Part shown: positions 6,872 to 14,890 of the stretch, piece after piece
Layout: every line of letters starts with the position of its first letter
Position numbering within the stretch: the stretch's first letter is position 1
IMG/VR virus record: IMGVR_UViG_3300021957_002986
Location: 1 to 30,009 of that record
Reading direction: 5' to 3' (one strand)
DNA length: 30,009 bases
From: a virus
Made by a program: the position numbers and the translations under genes
The notes under the pieces: model-generated
What the model was told of the DNA's origin: nothing
Databases searched by the model: none
What the model saw: the letters and a program-made list of their open reading frames with translations, nothing else

Positions 6872-9283
6872 ATGGTTGTAACTGATAGTAATAGTATTTT
6901 CCCAGACCAAGTTGTTCCTGATGAAGTAAAATCAAGCTATGACTATGGCATGCAAGTTGGCAAAGCTATAGAAGGTGAGTGGTTTAGTGGTACTAGAACT
7001 GGTTTAGGTAATAGATACTCTACTAACTTTAATAATTTTAGAAACTTAAGGCTTTATGCAAGAGGTGAGCAAGCTGTTCAGAAGTATAAAGACGAATTAG
7101 CTATAAATGGTGATTTATCTTATTTAAATCTAGACTGGAAGCCAGTTCCTGTAATACCTAAGTTTGTAGATATTGTTGTTAATGGCATGTCTGAAAAGCT
7201 TTATGAAATAAAAGCTTATGCACAAGATCCTGAATCTATAAAATCAAGAACTGAGTATGCTAATAGAATATTAAGAGATATAGAGACGAAAGAATATTTA
7301 GATAATATACAAGGAGCTTTAGGTTTAAACCTGTACTCTACAGACAATCCTGAAGACTTACCTCAAAACAAAGAGGAGCTAGAACTTCATATGCAGCTTG
7401 ATTACAAGCAATCTGTTGAAATAGCTGAAGAAGAGTTAATTAACAACACTTTAGATAGAAATAGATACGAGTTAACCAGAAGAAGAATTAATGAAGATTT
7501 AGTTATACTAGGTATAGGTTGTACTAAAACAAGCTTTAACAAAGCTGAAGGCATAACTGTAGACTACGTTGATCCGTCTAGATTAGTTTATTCATACACT
7601 GAAGATCCTAACTTTGAAGATATATGGTATGTTGGTGAGGTTAAAAGAATTAGTTTATCAGATCTTAAACAAGAATTTCCAAATTTAACTTCTGAAGAGT
7701 TAGAAAAGATACAAAAATATCCTGGAAACAGTAATTATATATTTGACTGGAACGGTAGAGACGATAATAATAGCGTGTATGTTTTATATTTTGAATATAA
7801 GACTTATAGTGAACAAGTGTTTAAGATTAAAGAAACATCTAGCGGTTTAGAAAAAGCACTTGAAAAACCAGATACATTTAATCCACAACCTAATGACAAC
7901 TTTGATAGAGTTTCTAGATCAATTGAAGTGTTATACTCTGGAGCTAAAATACTAGGACATGAAAATCTTTTACAATGGGAGTTAGCTAGGAATATGACAA
8001 GACCTGAGTCTAACTTGGTTAAAGTAAATATGAATTATAACATATGTGCTCCTAAAATGTATAAAGGTAGAATAGAATCTTTAGTTAGTAGAATAACTGG
8101 TTTTGCTGACATGATTCAATTAACTCATTTAAAGTTGCAGCAGGTAATGTCTAGAATAGTACCTGACGGTATATATCTAGATGCGGACGGTTTAGCAGAA
8201 ATAGATTTAGGTAGCGGAACAAGCTACAATCCACAAGAAGCATTAAACATGTACTTTCAAACTGGTAGTATTATAGGTAGGTCAATGACTCAAGATGGTG
8301 GCCAAAACCCTGGTAAAGTTCCTATACAAGAACTTTCTACTTCTAGTGGCATGAATAAGATACAAGGTCTTATACAAACTTATCAGTATTATTTACAAAT
8401 GATAAGAGATGTAACCGGTCTTAACGAAGCTAGAGATGGAAGTACTCCTTCTAGTGACTCTTTAGTTGGGCTACAAAAGTTAGCTATTGCTAATTCAAAT
8501 ACAGCAACTAGACATATTGTTCAAGCTAGTTTGTACTTAACTCTTAGAACTTGCGAGAACATAGCTCTTAGAGTGGGAGATTGCTTAGAGTTTGATTTAA
8601 CTAAAGATGCTTTAAAGTCAAGCATAAGTTCTTATAACGTAGGAACGCTCGAGGATATATATAACCTGCATCTATACGACTTTGGTATATTTTTGGATTT
8701 AGTGCCTGACGAAGAAGAAAAAGCTCAACTAGAACAAAATATTCAAGTAGCTTTACAAGGTGGTCAAATATTTTTAGAAGATGCTATAGACATTAGGCAA
8801 GTTAACAACTTAAAACTTGCTAATCAATTGTTGAAACAAAGAAGAAAACAAAAACAACAACAAGATCAAGAAGCTCAACAATCTAACATACAAGCCCAAG
8901 CTGCTGCTCAAGCTGAGACAGCTGAAAGAACGGCAATGGCAGAGGTACAAAAGCAACAGGCTTTAGCACAGACTACCTTATCGATCGAACAAGGTAAATC
9001 ACAGTTCGAAATACAAAGAATGGAAAGAGAGGCTGAAATTAAAAGACAATTAATGCAAGTTGAATTTGACTTTAATATACAGTTAACTCAAGCTAAAGGT
9101 GAAGCTGAAAGAAACAAAGAAAATTTTATAGAAGATCGTAAAGATAAACGAGCTAAACTTATAGGCACTCAACAGAGTCAAATGATAGATCAAAAGAAAA
9201 ATGATTTATTACCAACAAACTTTGAATCCGCAGGTAATGACAACCTTGGTGGGTTTGGATTAGAGCAATTTGCTCCACAATAA
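6872..9283 (+). CDS. Portal protein
   Basis: The 803-aa protein follows terL directly (TAA then ATG, no gap) and precedes the scaffold-like and capsid genes, the canonical portal position. The N-terminal two thirds are mixed alpha/beta, with conserved-looking segments such as W-K-P-V-P-V-I-P-K-F-V-D-I-V-V-N-G-M near residue 90 and R-D-V-T-G-L-N-E-A-R-D-G around 510-522, resembling portal clip/stem regions. Residues about 645-775 form a long Gln/Ala/Glu-rich helical coiled region, as in the extended barrel of P22-type portals. The dodecameric ring would form the vertex for DNA entry, the motor docking site and the tail attachment site. Assignment rests on context and overall architecture. Confidence 0.85.
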   Translation: MVVTDSNSIFPDQVVPDEVKSSYDYGMQVGKAIEGEWFSGTRTGLGNRYSTNFNNFRNLRLYARGEQAVQKYKDELAINGDLSYLNLDWKPVPVIPKFVDIVVNGMSEKLYEIKAYAQDPESIKSRTEYANRILRDIETKEYLDNIQGALGLNLYSTDNPEDLPQNKEELELHMQLDYKQSVEIAEEELINNTLDRNRYELTRRRINEDLVILGIGCTKTSFNKAEGITVDYVDPSRLVYSYTEDPNFEDIWYVGEVKRISLSDLKQEFPNLTSEELEKIQKYPGNSNYIFDWNGRDDNNSVYVLYFEYKTYSEQVFKIKETSSGLEKALEKPDTFNPQPNDNFDRVSRSIEVLYSGAKILGHENLLQWELARNMTRPESNLVKVNMNYNICAPKMYKGRIESLVSRITGFADMIQLTHLKLQQVMSRIVPDGIYLDADGLAEIDLGSGTSYNPQEALNMYFQTGSIIGRSMTQDGGQNPGKVPIQELSTSSGMNKIQGLIQTYQYYLQMIRDVTGLNEARDGSTPSSDSLVGLQKLAIANSNTATRHIVQASLYLTLRTCENIALRVGDCLEFDLTKDALKSSISSYNVGTLEDIYNLHLYDFGIFLDLVPDEEEKAQLEQNIQVALQGGQIFLEDAIDIRQVNNLKLANQLLKQRRKQKQQQDQEAQQSNIQAQAAAQAETAERTAMAEVQKQQALAQTTLSIEQGKSQFEIQRMEREAEIKRQLMQVEFDFNIQLTQAKGEAERNKENFIEDRKDKRAKLIGTQQSQMIDQKKNDLLPTNFESAGNDNLGGFGLEQFAPQ

Positions 9284-9310
9284 TTTTTTTATTAACTATT
9301 ATATTATATT
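9284..9310 (+). promoter_or_regulatory. A/T-only leader with TATTA repeats before scaffold gene
   Basis: The 27-bp gap is a T-run followed by TATTATATTATATT directly abutting the ATG. The 17-mer TATTATATTATATTATG (9297-9313) recurs exactly at 12077-12093. No Shine-Dalgarno sequence is present. It may be a translation enhancer or an AT-rich promoter element. The role is not determined. Confidence 0.4.
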
Positions 9311-10516
9311 ATGTCAAAACAAGTAGAAAAGGGTCCTCCTACTAACGAAGGTAAGGAAGGCTTGAAATTAAAGAAAAAAATAGGTAGACCAAAAAAACTA
9401 AACAAGGTCACTGAACCAGTAAAATTAGACTTAAGTAAAAAACAAGAAGATGCCGTTCAAGAGCCAGAAACAAAGAAAGTTGTGCTACAGCCTAATGAGG
9501 CGAAAGAAGAACAAAAGCTGGAACTGCAAGAAGTGGGAAAAACACACGAAGAGCAAGAATCTACCAAAGAAATCGTAAGCCCAGTATCTGAAATAACTGA
9601 AGAAGAAGTTAAGCAAGAAACTAAAGTTGTAGAACAAGAACTAAAAGAAGCTATAAGAGATGAAAAAGTAACAGGGAAACCTTTACCAGAAAACATCGAA
9701 AAATTAGTTTCATTCATGGAGGAAACAGGTGGTGATATTAATGATTATGTTAGATTAAATGCAGATTATACTAATATCAATGAAGACATTTTACTTAGAG
9801 AATATTACAAACAGACTAAACCACATTTGGACAGAGAAGAAGTTGACTTTATATTAGAAGACAATTATTCTTGGGACGAAGACGTGGATGAAGAGCGAGC
9901 AATTAAAAAGAAAAAGCTAGCTTATAAAGAAGAAATTGCCAAAGCACGTGACTTTCTGGAGCAAACAAAGAGTAAATATTACGACGAGATCAAGTTGAGA
10001 CCGGGCGTTACTCAAGAGCAACAGAGAGCAATGGACTTTTTCAATAGATATAACAAAGAGCAAGATGTAGCAACAAAGCAACATGCTGATTTTGAAAAGC
10101 AAACTAATCAAATGTTCTCTGATGAATTCAAAGGTTTTGAATTTAATGTTGGAGAAAAAAGATTTAGATATGGAGTTTCAAACCCTCAGGAAGTTGCTAA
10201 GAGCCAATCAAACTTATCTCATTTTGTTAAGAAGTTCTTAAACGAAGATGGAAGTGTAAAGGATCATGTTGGTTATCATAAAGCTATTTATGCGGCAGAA
10301 AACGCAGATACTATAGCAAAACATTTTTATGAGCAAGGTAAAGCCGATGCTGTTAAAGATGTAGTAGCTAAATCTAAAAATATAAACATTGAATCTAGGA
10401 CGCCAGCGTCTGAAGGAGATGTTTTTGTAGGAGGATTTAAAGTAAAAGCTATTTCTGGTGTTGATAGCTCTAGGTTAAAAATAAAAACAACAAAAAAAAT
10501 AAAACTTAAAAATTAA
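9311..10516 (+). CDS. Putative scaffolding / head-assembly protein
   Basis: This 401-aa, strongly charged protein sits between portal and major capsid genes, where podoviruses encode the scaffold. Residues 1-115 are low-complexity Lys/Glu/Gln, including a G-R-P-K-K patch (25-29) that resembles an AT-hook. Residues about 130-290 are helical, with a block M-E-E-T-G-G-D-I-N-D-Y-V-R-L-N-A-D-Y and later Lys/Glu helices. The last 14 residues are very basic (R-L-K-I-K-T-T-K-K-I-K-L-K-N), recalling the basic coat-binding tail of P22 scaffolding protein. A scaffold would template prohead assembly and leave before DNA filling. The call is from position and composition, as no sequence motif is decisive. 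Confidence 0.6.
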   Translation: MSKQVEKGPPTNEGKEGLKLKKKIGRPKKLNKVTEPVKLDLSKKQEDAVQEPETKKVVLQPNEAKEEQKLELQEVGKTHEEQESTKEIVSPVSEITEEEVKQETKVVEQELKEAIRDEKVTGKPLPENIEKLVSFMEETGGDINDYVRLNADYTNINEDILLREYYKQTKPHLDREEVDFILEDNYSWDEDVDEERAIKKKKLAYKEEIAKARDFLEQTKSKYYDEIKLRPGVTQEQQRAMDFFNRYNKEQDVATKQHADFEKQTNQMFSDEFKGFEFNVGEKRFRYGVSNPQEVAKSQSNLSHFVKKFLNEDGSVKDHVGYHKAIYAAENADTIAKHFYEQGKADAVKDVVAKSKNINIESRTPASEGDVFVGGFKVKAISGVDSSRLKIKTTKKIKLKN

Positions 10517-10522
10517 TAAATT

Positions 10523-12025
10523 ATGCCAATTGGATTTGAAACAAGCGGGAGTTTTCCTGCTCAAATTAAGCCTGCACAGAAAAGATTAGCACTTAACGAT
10601 AACTACCTAGATTTTACAGGTGGTGCTAATGATTTTGCGCAACAATATCTACCTGAGCTTTACGAAGCGGAAGTAGAAAGATACGGAAACCGAACTTTAG
10701 GTGGTTTCTTGAGAATGGTAGGAGCTGAAATGCCTATGACGTCTGATCAAGTAATTTGGTCTGAACAAAATAGACTACACGTAGCTTACAAAAATGCTGA
10801 TACAGCTGCTGTATCTGGACAAGCTAACCAGATAAAAGTAACATTAGATTTAGCTGCTGCTGCTCCTGGTGCTGATTCACCAAGTGGAGCTGTTAGAGTT
10901 GGGCAATCTATATTGCTTTCTGATAGAGCTACAGGTTTAGTAACTGCTAAAGCTTTAGTGCAGTCTATCGGTAATACATCTGGTACAAAACAAGATATCT
11001 TGACTTGCTCTTTATATGAGACTACTTACGCTGCTTTAGCTACTGGTCTAAAGGGAGACAACATAGCTACATTGTTTGTGTACGGCTCTGAGTTTGCTAA
11101 AGGTTCTACTGGAATGAATGGAACTATTCAACCACAATTTTCTCAGTTTTCAAATTCACCAATTATTCTTAAAGATAACTTTGAGATTAATGGATCTGAC
11201 ACTGCTCAAATTGGATGGGTTGAGGTTGCTACTGAAGAAGGAACTTCTGGATACTTATGGTATTTAAAGTCTGAATCTGAAACAAGATTAAGATTTGACG
11301 ATTACCTAGAAATGTCTATGGTTGAATCAGTTAAATATGATACTACTGGTGGTAGAGCTGAAGAAGCTTTTGCTTATGGAAACTCTGGAGCTACTGTAGT
11401 TAAAGGATCTGAAGGTTTATTCGCTGCTATCGAGGCAAGAGGTAATGTATATTCTGGATTTGCTTCACCAACTGCAGGTGGATCTGGCGCATTACAGGAT
11501 TTTGATAACATTCTTAAGCAATTAGACAAGCAAGGAGCTATTGAAGAAAACATGCTTTTCTTATCTAGATCTACTGCTTTAGATTTCGACAATATGATAG
11601 CCGCTGTAAATGCTGGATATCAAACTGGCGCTTCTTACGGTCTATTTGACAATGAAGAAGATATGGCTCTTAATTTTGGATTTTCAGGATTTAGAAGAGG
11701 TTCTTATGACTTCTACAAAACTGACTGGAAATACTTAAACGATGCTACTACTAGAGGATTAGATAATGCTATTGATGGTGTTATGGTTCCTGCTGGTACT
11801 ACAACTGTTTATGACCAAATGATGGGTGTAAATATCAGACGTCCTTTCTTACATGTAAGATATAGAGCTTCTGAAACTGAAGACAGACGTTATAAGTCTT
11901 GGATCACTGGTTCTGTCGGTGGTGCTTATACTTCTGATCTTGATGCTATGAGAGTTAACTTCTTATCTGAAAGATGTTTAGTAACTCAAGCTGCTAACAA
12001 CTTTGTATTATTCAAAGGAGCTTAA
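10523..12025 (+). CDS. Major capsid protein (HK97-fold, crAss-like type)
   Basis: The 500-aa protein matches the pattern I associate with crAss-like and marine podovirus major capsid proteins. It has an N-terminal A-Q-Q-Y-L-P-E-L-Y-E-A-E-V region, W-S-E-Q-N-R-L-H near residue 80, and a conserved C-terminal third reading F-S-G-F-R-R-G-S-Y-D-F-Y-K-T, P-A-G-T-T-T-V-Y-D-Q, R-R-P-F-L-H-V-R-Y-R-A and S-W-I-T-G-S-V-G-G-A-Y-T-S. It is followed by tandem stops (TAA TAG) and a strong hairpin terminator, as expected for the most abundant virion protein. The start ATG lies 6 bp after the scaffold stop in an A/T leader. Confidence 0.85.
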   Translation: MPIGFETSGSFPAQIKPAQKRLALNDNYLDFTGGANDFAQQYLPELYEAEVERYGNRTLGGFLRMVGAEMPMTSDQVIWSEQNRLHVAYKNADTAAVSGQANQIKVTLDLAAAAPGADSPSGAVRVGQSILLSDRATGLVTAKALVQSIGNTSGTKQDILTCSLYETTYAALATGLKGDNIATLFVYGSEFAKGSTGMNGTIQPQFSQFSNSPIILKDNFEINGSDTAQIGWVEVATEEGTSGYLWYLKSESETRLRFDDYLEMSMVESVKYDTTGGRAEEAFAYGNSGATVVKGSEGLFAAIEARGNVYSGFASPTAGGSGALQDFDNILKQLDKQGAIEENMLFLSRSTALDFDNMIAAVNAGYQTGASYGLFDNEEDMALNFGFSGFRRGSYDFYKTDWKYLNDATTRGLDNAIDGVMVPAGTTTVYDQMMGVNIRRPFLHVRYRASETEDRRYKSWITGSVGGAYTSDLDAMRVNFLSERCLVTQAANNFVLFKGA

Positions 12026-12039
12026 TAGCTATTTAAAAT

Positions 12040-12069
12040 AAAGGATCCCGCTTAGGCGGGGTCTTTTTT
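12040..12069 (+). terminator. Intrinsic terminator after major capsid gene
   Basis: GATCCCGC (12044-12051) pairs with GCGGGGTC (12056-12063) around a TTAG loop, with one G-T wobble, and is followed by six T. Flanking A's can pair with the T-run, extending the stem. Confidence 0.9.
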
Positions 12070-12090
12070 ATTATTATATTATATTATATT
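12070..12090 (+). promoter_or_regulatory. A/T-only TATTA-repeat leader shared with scaffold gene
   Basis: Between the terminator T-run and the next ATG lies only ATTAT/TATTA repeat sequence. Its last 14 bases plus ATG are identical to the leader of the scaffold-like gene (9297-9313). It leaves little room for a conventional promoter, so it may act in translation. Confidence 0.4.
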
Positions 12091-12906
12091 ATGGAAACAA
12101 AAGAAAAGAAAACTACAGCCAAAGCTGTAAAAACAGTTGAAAAAACTGTTGAAACTCCTAAAGTGAAAAAAGATACTTGGGAATATAAAGATAGAAACTA
12201 CTATCTAATGGGAAATAAAAGCCCTTTAACTCATACTATACCTAGTAAGCACTCTGCTAGATATCCTTTAGTCTGGTTTGACTCAGAAAAAGGATATGAA
12301 AGAGAGTTGAGGTATGCTACTAATCAAAAATCAATATTTGTTGACGAACAAAAAGGTCAAGTAACTTTAAAACATATTGTTTTTGAGAATGGTCACCTAA
12401 TGGTTTCTAAACAAAAAAGAAATTTACAAGAGTTTCTAGCTTGTCACCCACATAAAGGTTTACTATTTGAAGAATTTGATGCTGTAGAGCAAGCTGAAGA
12501 TCAATATGATTATTTAGAATTAGAAATAGCCGCGATGAACATGGCTTACGAAATGGACATTAGTAAAGCTGAAGCTATATTAAGAACAGAGATAGGCTCT
12601 GAAGTTAATAAATTAGCTTCTAAAGAATTAAAAAGAGATTTATTATTGTTTGCTAAAAGAAACCCAGGTTTATTTATAGATTTAGCAGAAGATGAAAACG
12701 TTGAACTTAGAAATATTGCTATTATATCGGTAGAATCAGGTATAGTTCAATTATCTAATGATCAAAGAAGTTTTTCATGGGCTAGTAACAATAAGAAATT
12801 AATGAAAATTCCTTTCGACGAAAACCCATACTCAGCAATGGCTGCTTGGTTTAAAACTGACGAAGGTGTAGAGGTTTACAACTCAATAATGAAAAAACTA
12901 AAATAA
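12091..12906 (+). CDS. Unknown structural-module protein between two terminators
   Basis: The 271-aa protein starts with a Lys/Thr/Val-rich tail (residues 3-28, with K-A-V-K-T-V-E-K-T-V-E repeats), resembling a flexible histone-like or tethering segment. A mixed domain (about 30-125) and a helical domain (about 130-270, W-A-S-N-N-K-K-L-M near 230) follow. I do not recognise a family. Intrinsic terminators lie on both sides, so its transcription is separated from the capsid gene and from the connector genes. Position right after the capsid gene suggests a minor head, decoration or head-completion protein, but this is inference. Confidence 0.7.
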   Translation: METKEKKTTAKAVKTVEKTVETPKVKKDTWEYKDRNYYLMGNKSPLTHTIPSKHSARYPLVWFDSEKGYERELRYATNQKSIFVDEQKGQVTLKHIVFENGHLMVSKQKRNLQEFLACHPHKGLLFEEFDAVEQAEDQYDYLELEIAAMNMAYEMDISKAEAILRTEIGSEVNKLASKELKRDLLLFAKRNPGLFIDLAEDENVELRNIAIISVESGIVQLSNDQRSFSWASNNKKLMKIPFDENPYSAMAAWFKTDEGVEVYNSIMKKLK

Positions 12907-12923
12907 ACAAGTGATTATAACTT

Positions 12924-12951
12924 AGGGTGGTTTACGCCACCCTTTTTTTTT
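12924..12951 (+). terminator. Intrinsic terminator after the 271-aa gene
   Basis: AGGGTGG (12924-12930) pairs perfectly with CCACCCT (12937-12943) around a TTTACG loop, with nine T's at 12943-12951. It stands 18 bp after the stop codon and 13 bp before the next start. Confidence 0.92.
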
Positions 12952-12963
12952 AAAAAGATTAAA

Positions 12964-13698
12964 ATGGCAATAAGCGTAAATAAAGTATATAAAACTGTGT
13001 TACTTATACTAAATAAAGAACAAAGAGGTTATATGACACCTGAAGAGTTTAATAGAATAGGTACGCAAGTCCAAAGAGAAATCTTTGAAAAGTATTTTGA
13101 AGATTTAAATCAATATACTAGAATGCCGCAGACTGACGTGGATTACGCTAATAGGTTAATGAACCTAAATGAAAAAATGAACATATTTAAAAGAGATGGT
13201 AATGCTACTTATGTTCCTGCCGACAATAATTTTACTTTACCAACAAGCACGCATATAGTAGGATCTGTCACTTATGAAGATGCTAATAGACTGCCAGTTG
13301 AAATGCAGAGAGTTGATAGAGGTGAGTTTTATAACCTAAGACTATCTCCATTAGTAACTCCAAGCGAGCAATTTCCTATATACTTGTTTGAAAACAATAA
13401 GCTACAAGCATATCCAAATATTATAAACACCAAAGCTAATGCTGCTACTGCTAATGTAGCTGTTCAATATATAAAAGTTCCAGATGATATTAACTGGGCT
13501 TATACAGTGGGTAATTTAGGTCAATTTATTTTTAATGCAAGCACGCCTCCAACTGTAGATTTTGAATTACACAATTCTGAGTTTACAGAAGTTGTATTAT
13601 CTATACTTATGTATGCTGGTATAATAATAAGAGATCCTCAAATAGTTCAAGCTGCCGCAGGGCAACTGCAAGCAGAAAGAGTAAATCAAAAACAATAA
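12964..13698 (+). CDS. Putative head-tail connector / ring protein
   Basis: The 244-aa protein has a helical N-terminal part (L-I-L-N-K-E-Q-R-G-Y-M-T-P-E-E-F-N-R-I near residues 14-32), a beta-rich middle (about 70-175, with F-P-I-Y-L-F-E-N-N-K-L-Q-A-Y-P) and a C-terminal helix with E-V-V-L-S-I-L-M-Y-A-G. This layout and the location after the capsid module fit the ring or tail-tube adaptor proteins of crAss-like and other podoviruses, which sit below the portal. The E-F-N...Q-x-E-I-F-E-K-Y-F motif is common in such connector proteins as far as I recall. It is separated from the next gene by 3 bp. The exact ring position cannot be assigned from sequence alone. Confidence 0.6.
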   Translation: MAISVNKVYKTVLLILNKEQRGYMTPEEFNRIGTQVQREIFEKYFEDLNQYTRMPQTDVDYANRLMNLNEKMNIFKRDGNATYVPADNNFTLPTSTHIVGSVTYEDANRLPVEMQRVDRGEFYNLRLSPLVTPSEQFPIYLFENNKLQAYPNIINTKANAATANVAVQYIKVPDDINWAYTVGNLGQFIFNASTPPTVDFELHNSEFTEVVLSILMYAGIIIRDPQIVQAAAGQLQAERVNQKQ

Positions 13699-13701
13699 TC
13701 A

Positions 13702-14889
13702 ATGAGTTTAATTAATCAAACTAACGAAGAATATTACGCAGGTGAAAAAATGTTTGCTGTAACGGCTGCGCCTCAAACTGTTTTTGAGTGCACATTTGAA
13801 CCAGATCTACATTTGTCATCTTCCACAGAGCCAACTAACTTCAAAGTACAAGTTAGCACAGATAGTGGAACTACTTTCTCTGATTATAGTGGCGCGATTG
13901 TTTCTGTGTCAAATAATAATATTGATAAACCACCTTTCAACAAACAGACTATAACCTTAAACCCAGCAGTTCCTAACACGCCAAGCACATTAGTTAGAGT
14001 CGTATTAAAAGCTACTACTCTTTGGAACAACTATGGAAGTTATCAATATATAAAGCTAAATGATATTGTAAATAATTTTCTAATTGCTTATGTTGGAGAT
14101 GGTAAACTTATACCGAGTGTTAAAAGAACTGATGTTATATTTCACGCTAAAAGAGGTTTGCAAGAATTTAGTTATGACACTTTAAATAGTATAAAATCTT
14201 TAGAACTAGATCTACCTTTAAGTATGTCTGTTATAATACCTCAAGACTACGTTAACTACGTTAGAATGTCATGGGTTGATAGCTTGGGTGTTTTACATCC
14301 TATATACCCAGCTAATAATTTAACTACAGATCCAACATCAGTTCCATTACAATCTAATGATGGAAGTTTTCTTCAAGATGAGGATGGTCAAAACACGGAA
14401 GCTTTACAGTCTGAAACGAGGTCTAGATGGGAAAGTACTAATGACAAACTAATAACAGGTGAGTTTGATCAATACATGTATAATGCTAATGTTTATGGTA
14501 AAAATTGGTGGAATAAATCTTATGGTCAAAGATATGGTTTAGATCCTGTTACTTCACAGGGTAATGGCTGGTTTAATATAGACAATAGACAAAATAAAAT
14601 ATCATTTTCAAGTGATCTAAGAGATAGACTTATAATATTAGAATACATATCTGATGGCTTAGCATCTGATTTAGACACTAAGCTACCTAAAATGGCGGAA
14701 GAAGCGATGTACATGCATATAGCTTATTCTATCTTAGCTTCAAGATCTGGAGTTCAAGAATATGTAGTTCAAAGATTTAAAAGAGATAGATCAGCTAAAC
14801 TTAGAAATACTAAAATAAGATTAAGCAATATGAAGCTAGGTGAAATGATACAAAATATGAGAGGTAAATCTAAATGGATAAAGCATTAA
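13702..14889 (+). CDS. Putative neck/tail connector protein
   Basis: This 395-aa protein has a beta-rich N-terminal domain (about 15-110) followed by a helical connector-like segment (N-D-I-V-N-N-F-L-I-A-Y-V-G-D-G onward, about residue 120-175). The latter resembles the gp4/adaptor-type fold used to join portal and tail in short-tailed phages. A W-Y/N-rich middle and a basic C-terminus (R-S-A-K-L-R-N-T-K-I-R...K-S-K-W-I-K-H) complete it. The gene sits 3 bp after the preceding ring-type gene and 1 bp before the large stabilisation protein, an arrangement typical of a neck operon. Assignment is by context and partial pattern resemblance. Confidence 0.6.
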   Translation: MSLINQTNEEYYAGEKMFAVTAAPQTVFECTFEPDLHLSSSTEPTNFKVQVSTDSGTTFSDYSGAIVSVSNNNIDKPPFNKQTITLNPAVPNTPSTLVRVVLKATTLWNNYGSYQYIKLNDIVNNFLIAYVGDGKLIPSVKRTDVIFHAKRGLQEFSYDTLNSIKSLELDLPLSMSVIIPQDYVNYVRMSWVDSLGVLHPIYPANNLTTDPTSVPLQSNDGSFLQDEDGQNTEALQSETRSRWESTNDKLITGEFDQYMYNANVYGKNWWNKSYGQRYGLDPVTSQGNGWFNIDNRQNKISFSSDLRDRLIILEYISDGLASDLDTKLPKMAEEAMYMHIAYSILASRSGVQEYVVQRFKRDRSAKLRNTKIRLSNMKLGEMIQNMRGKSKWIKH

Positions 14890-14890
14890 A

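Noticed and set aside
9265-9290. Hairpin GAGCA-ATT-TGCTC followed by a T-run as a terminator at the end of the portal gene
   Set aside because: The stem is only 5 bp and is separated from the T-run by CACAATAA, so it lacks the contiguous stem-plus-T-tract form of the two accepted terminators.
10488-10510. A-run near the scaffold stop as a programmed frameshift site
   Set aside because: No extended alternative frame or conserved product follows. A-rich coding is normal in this genome.
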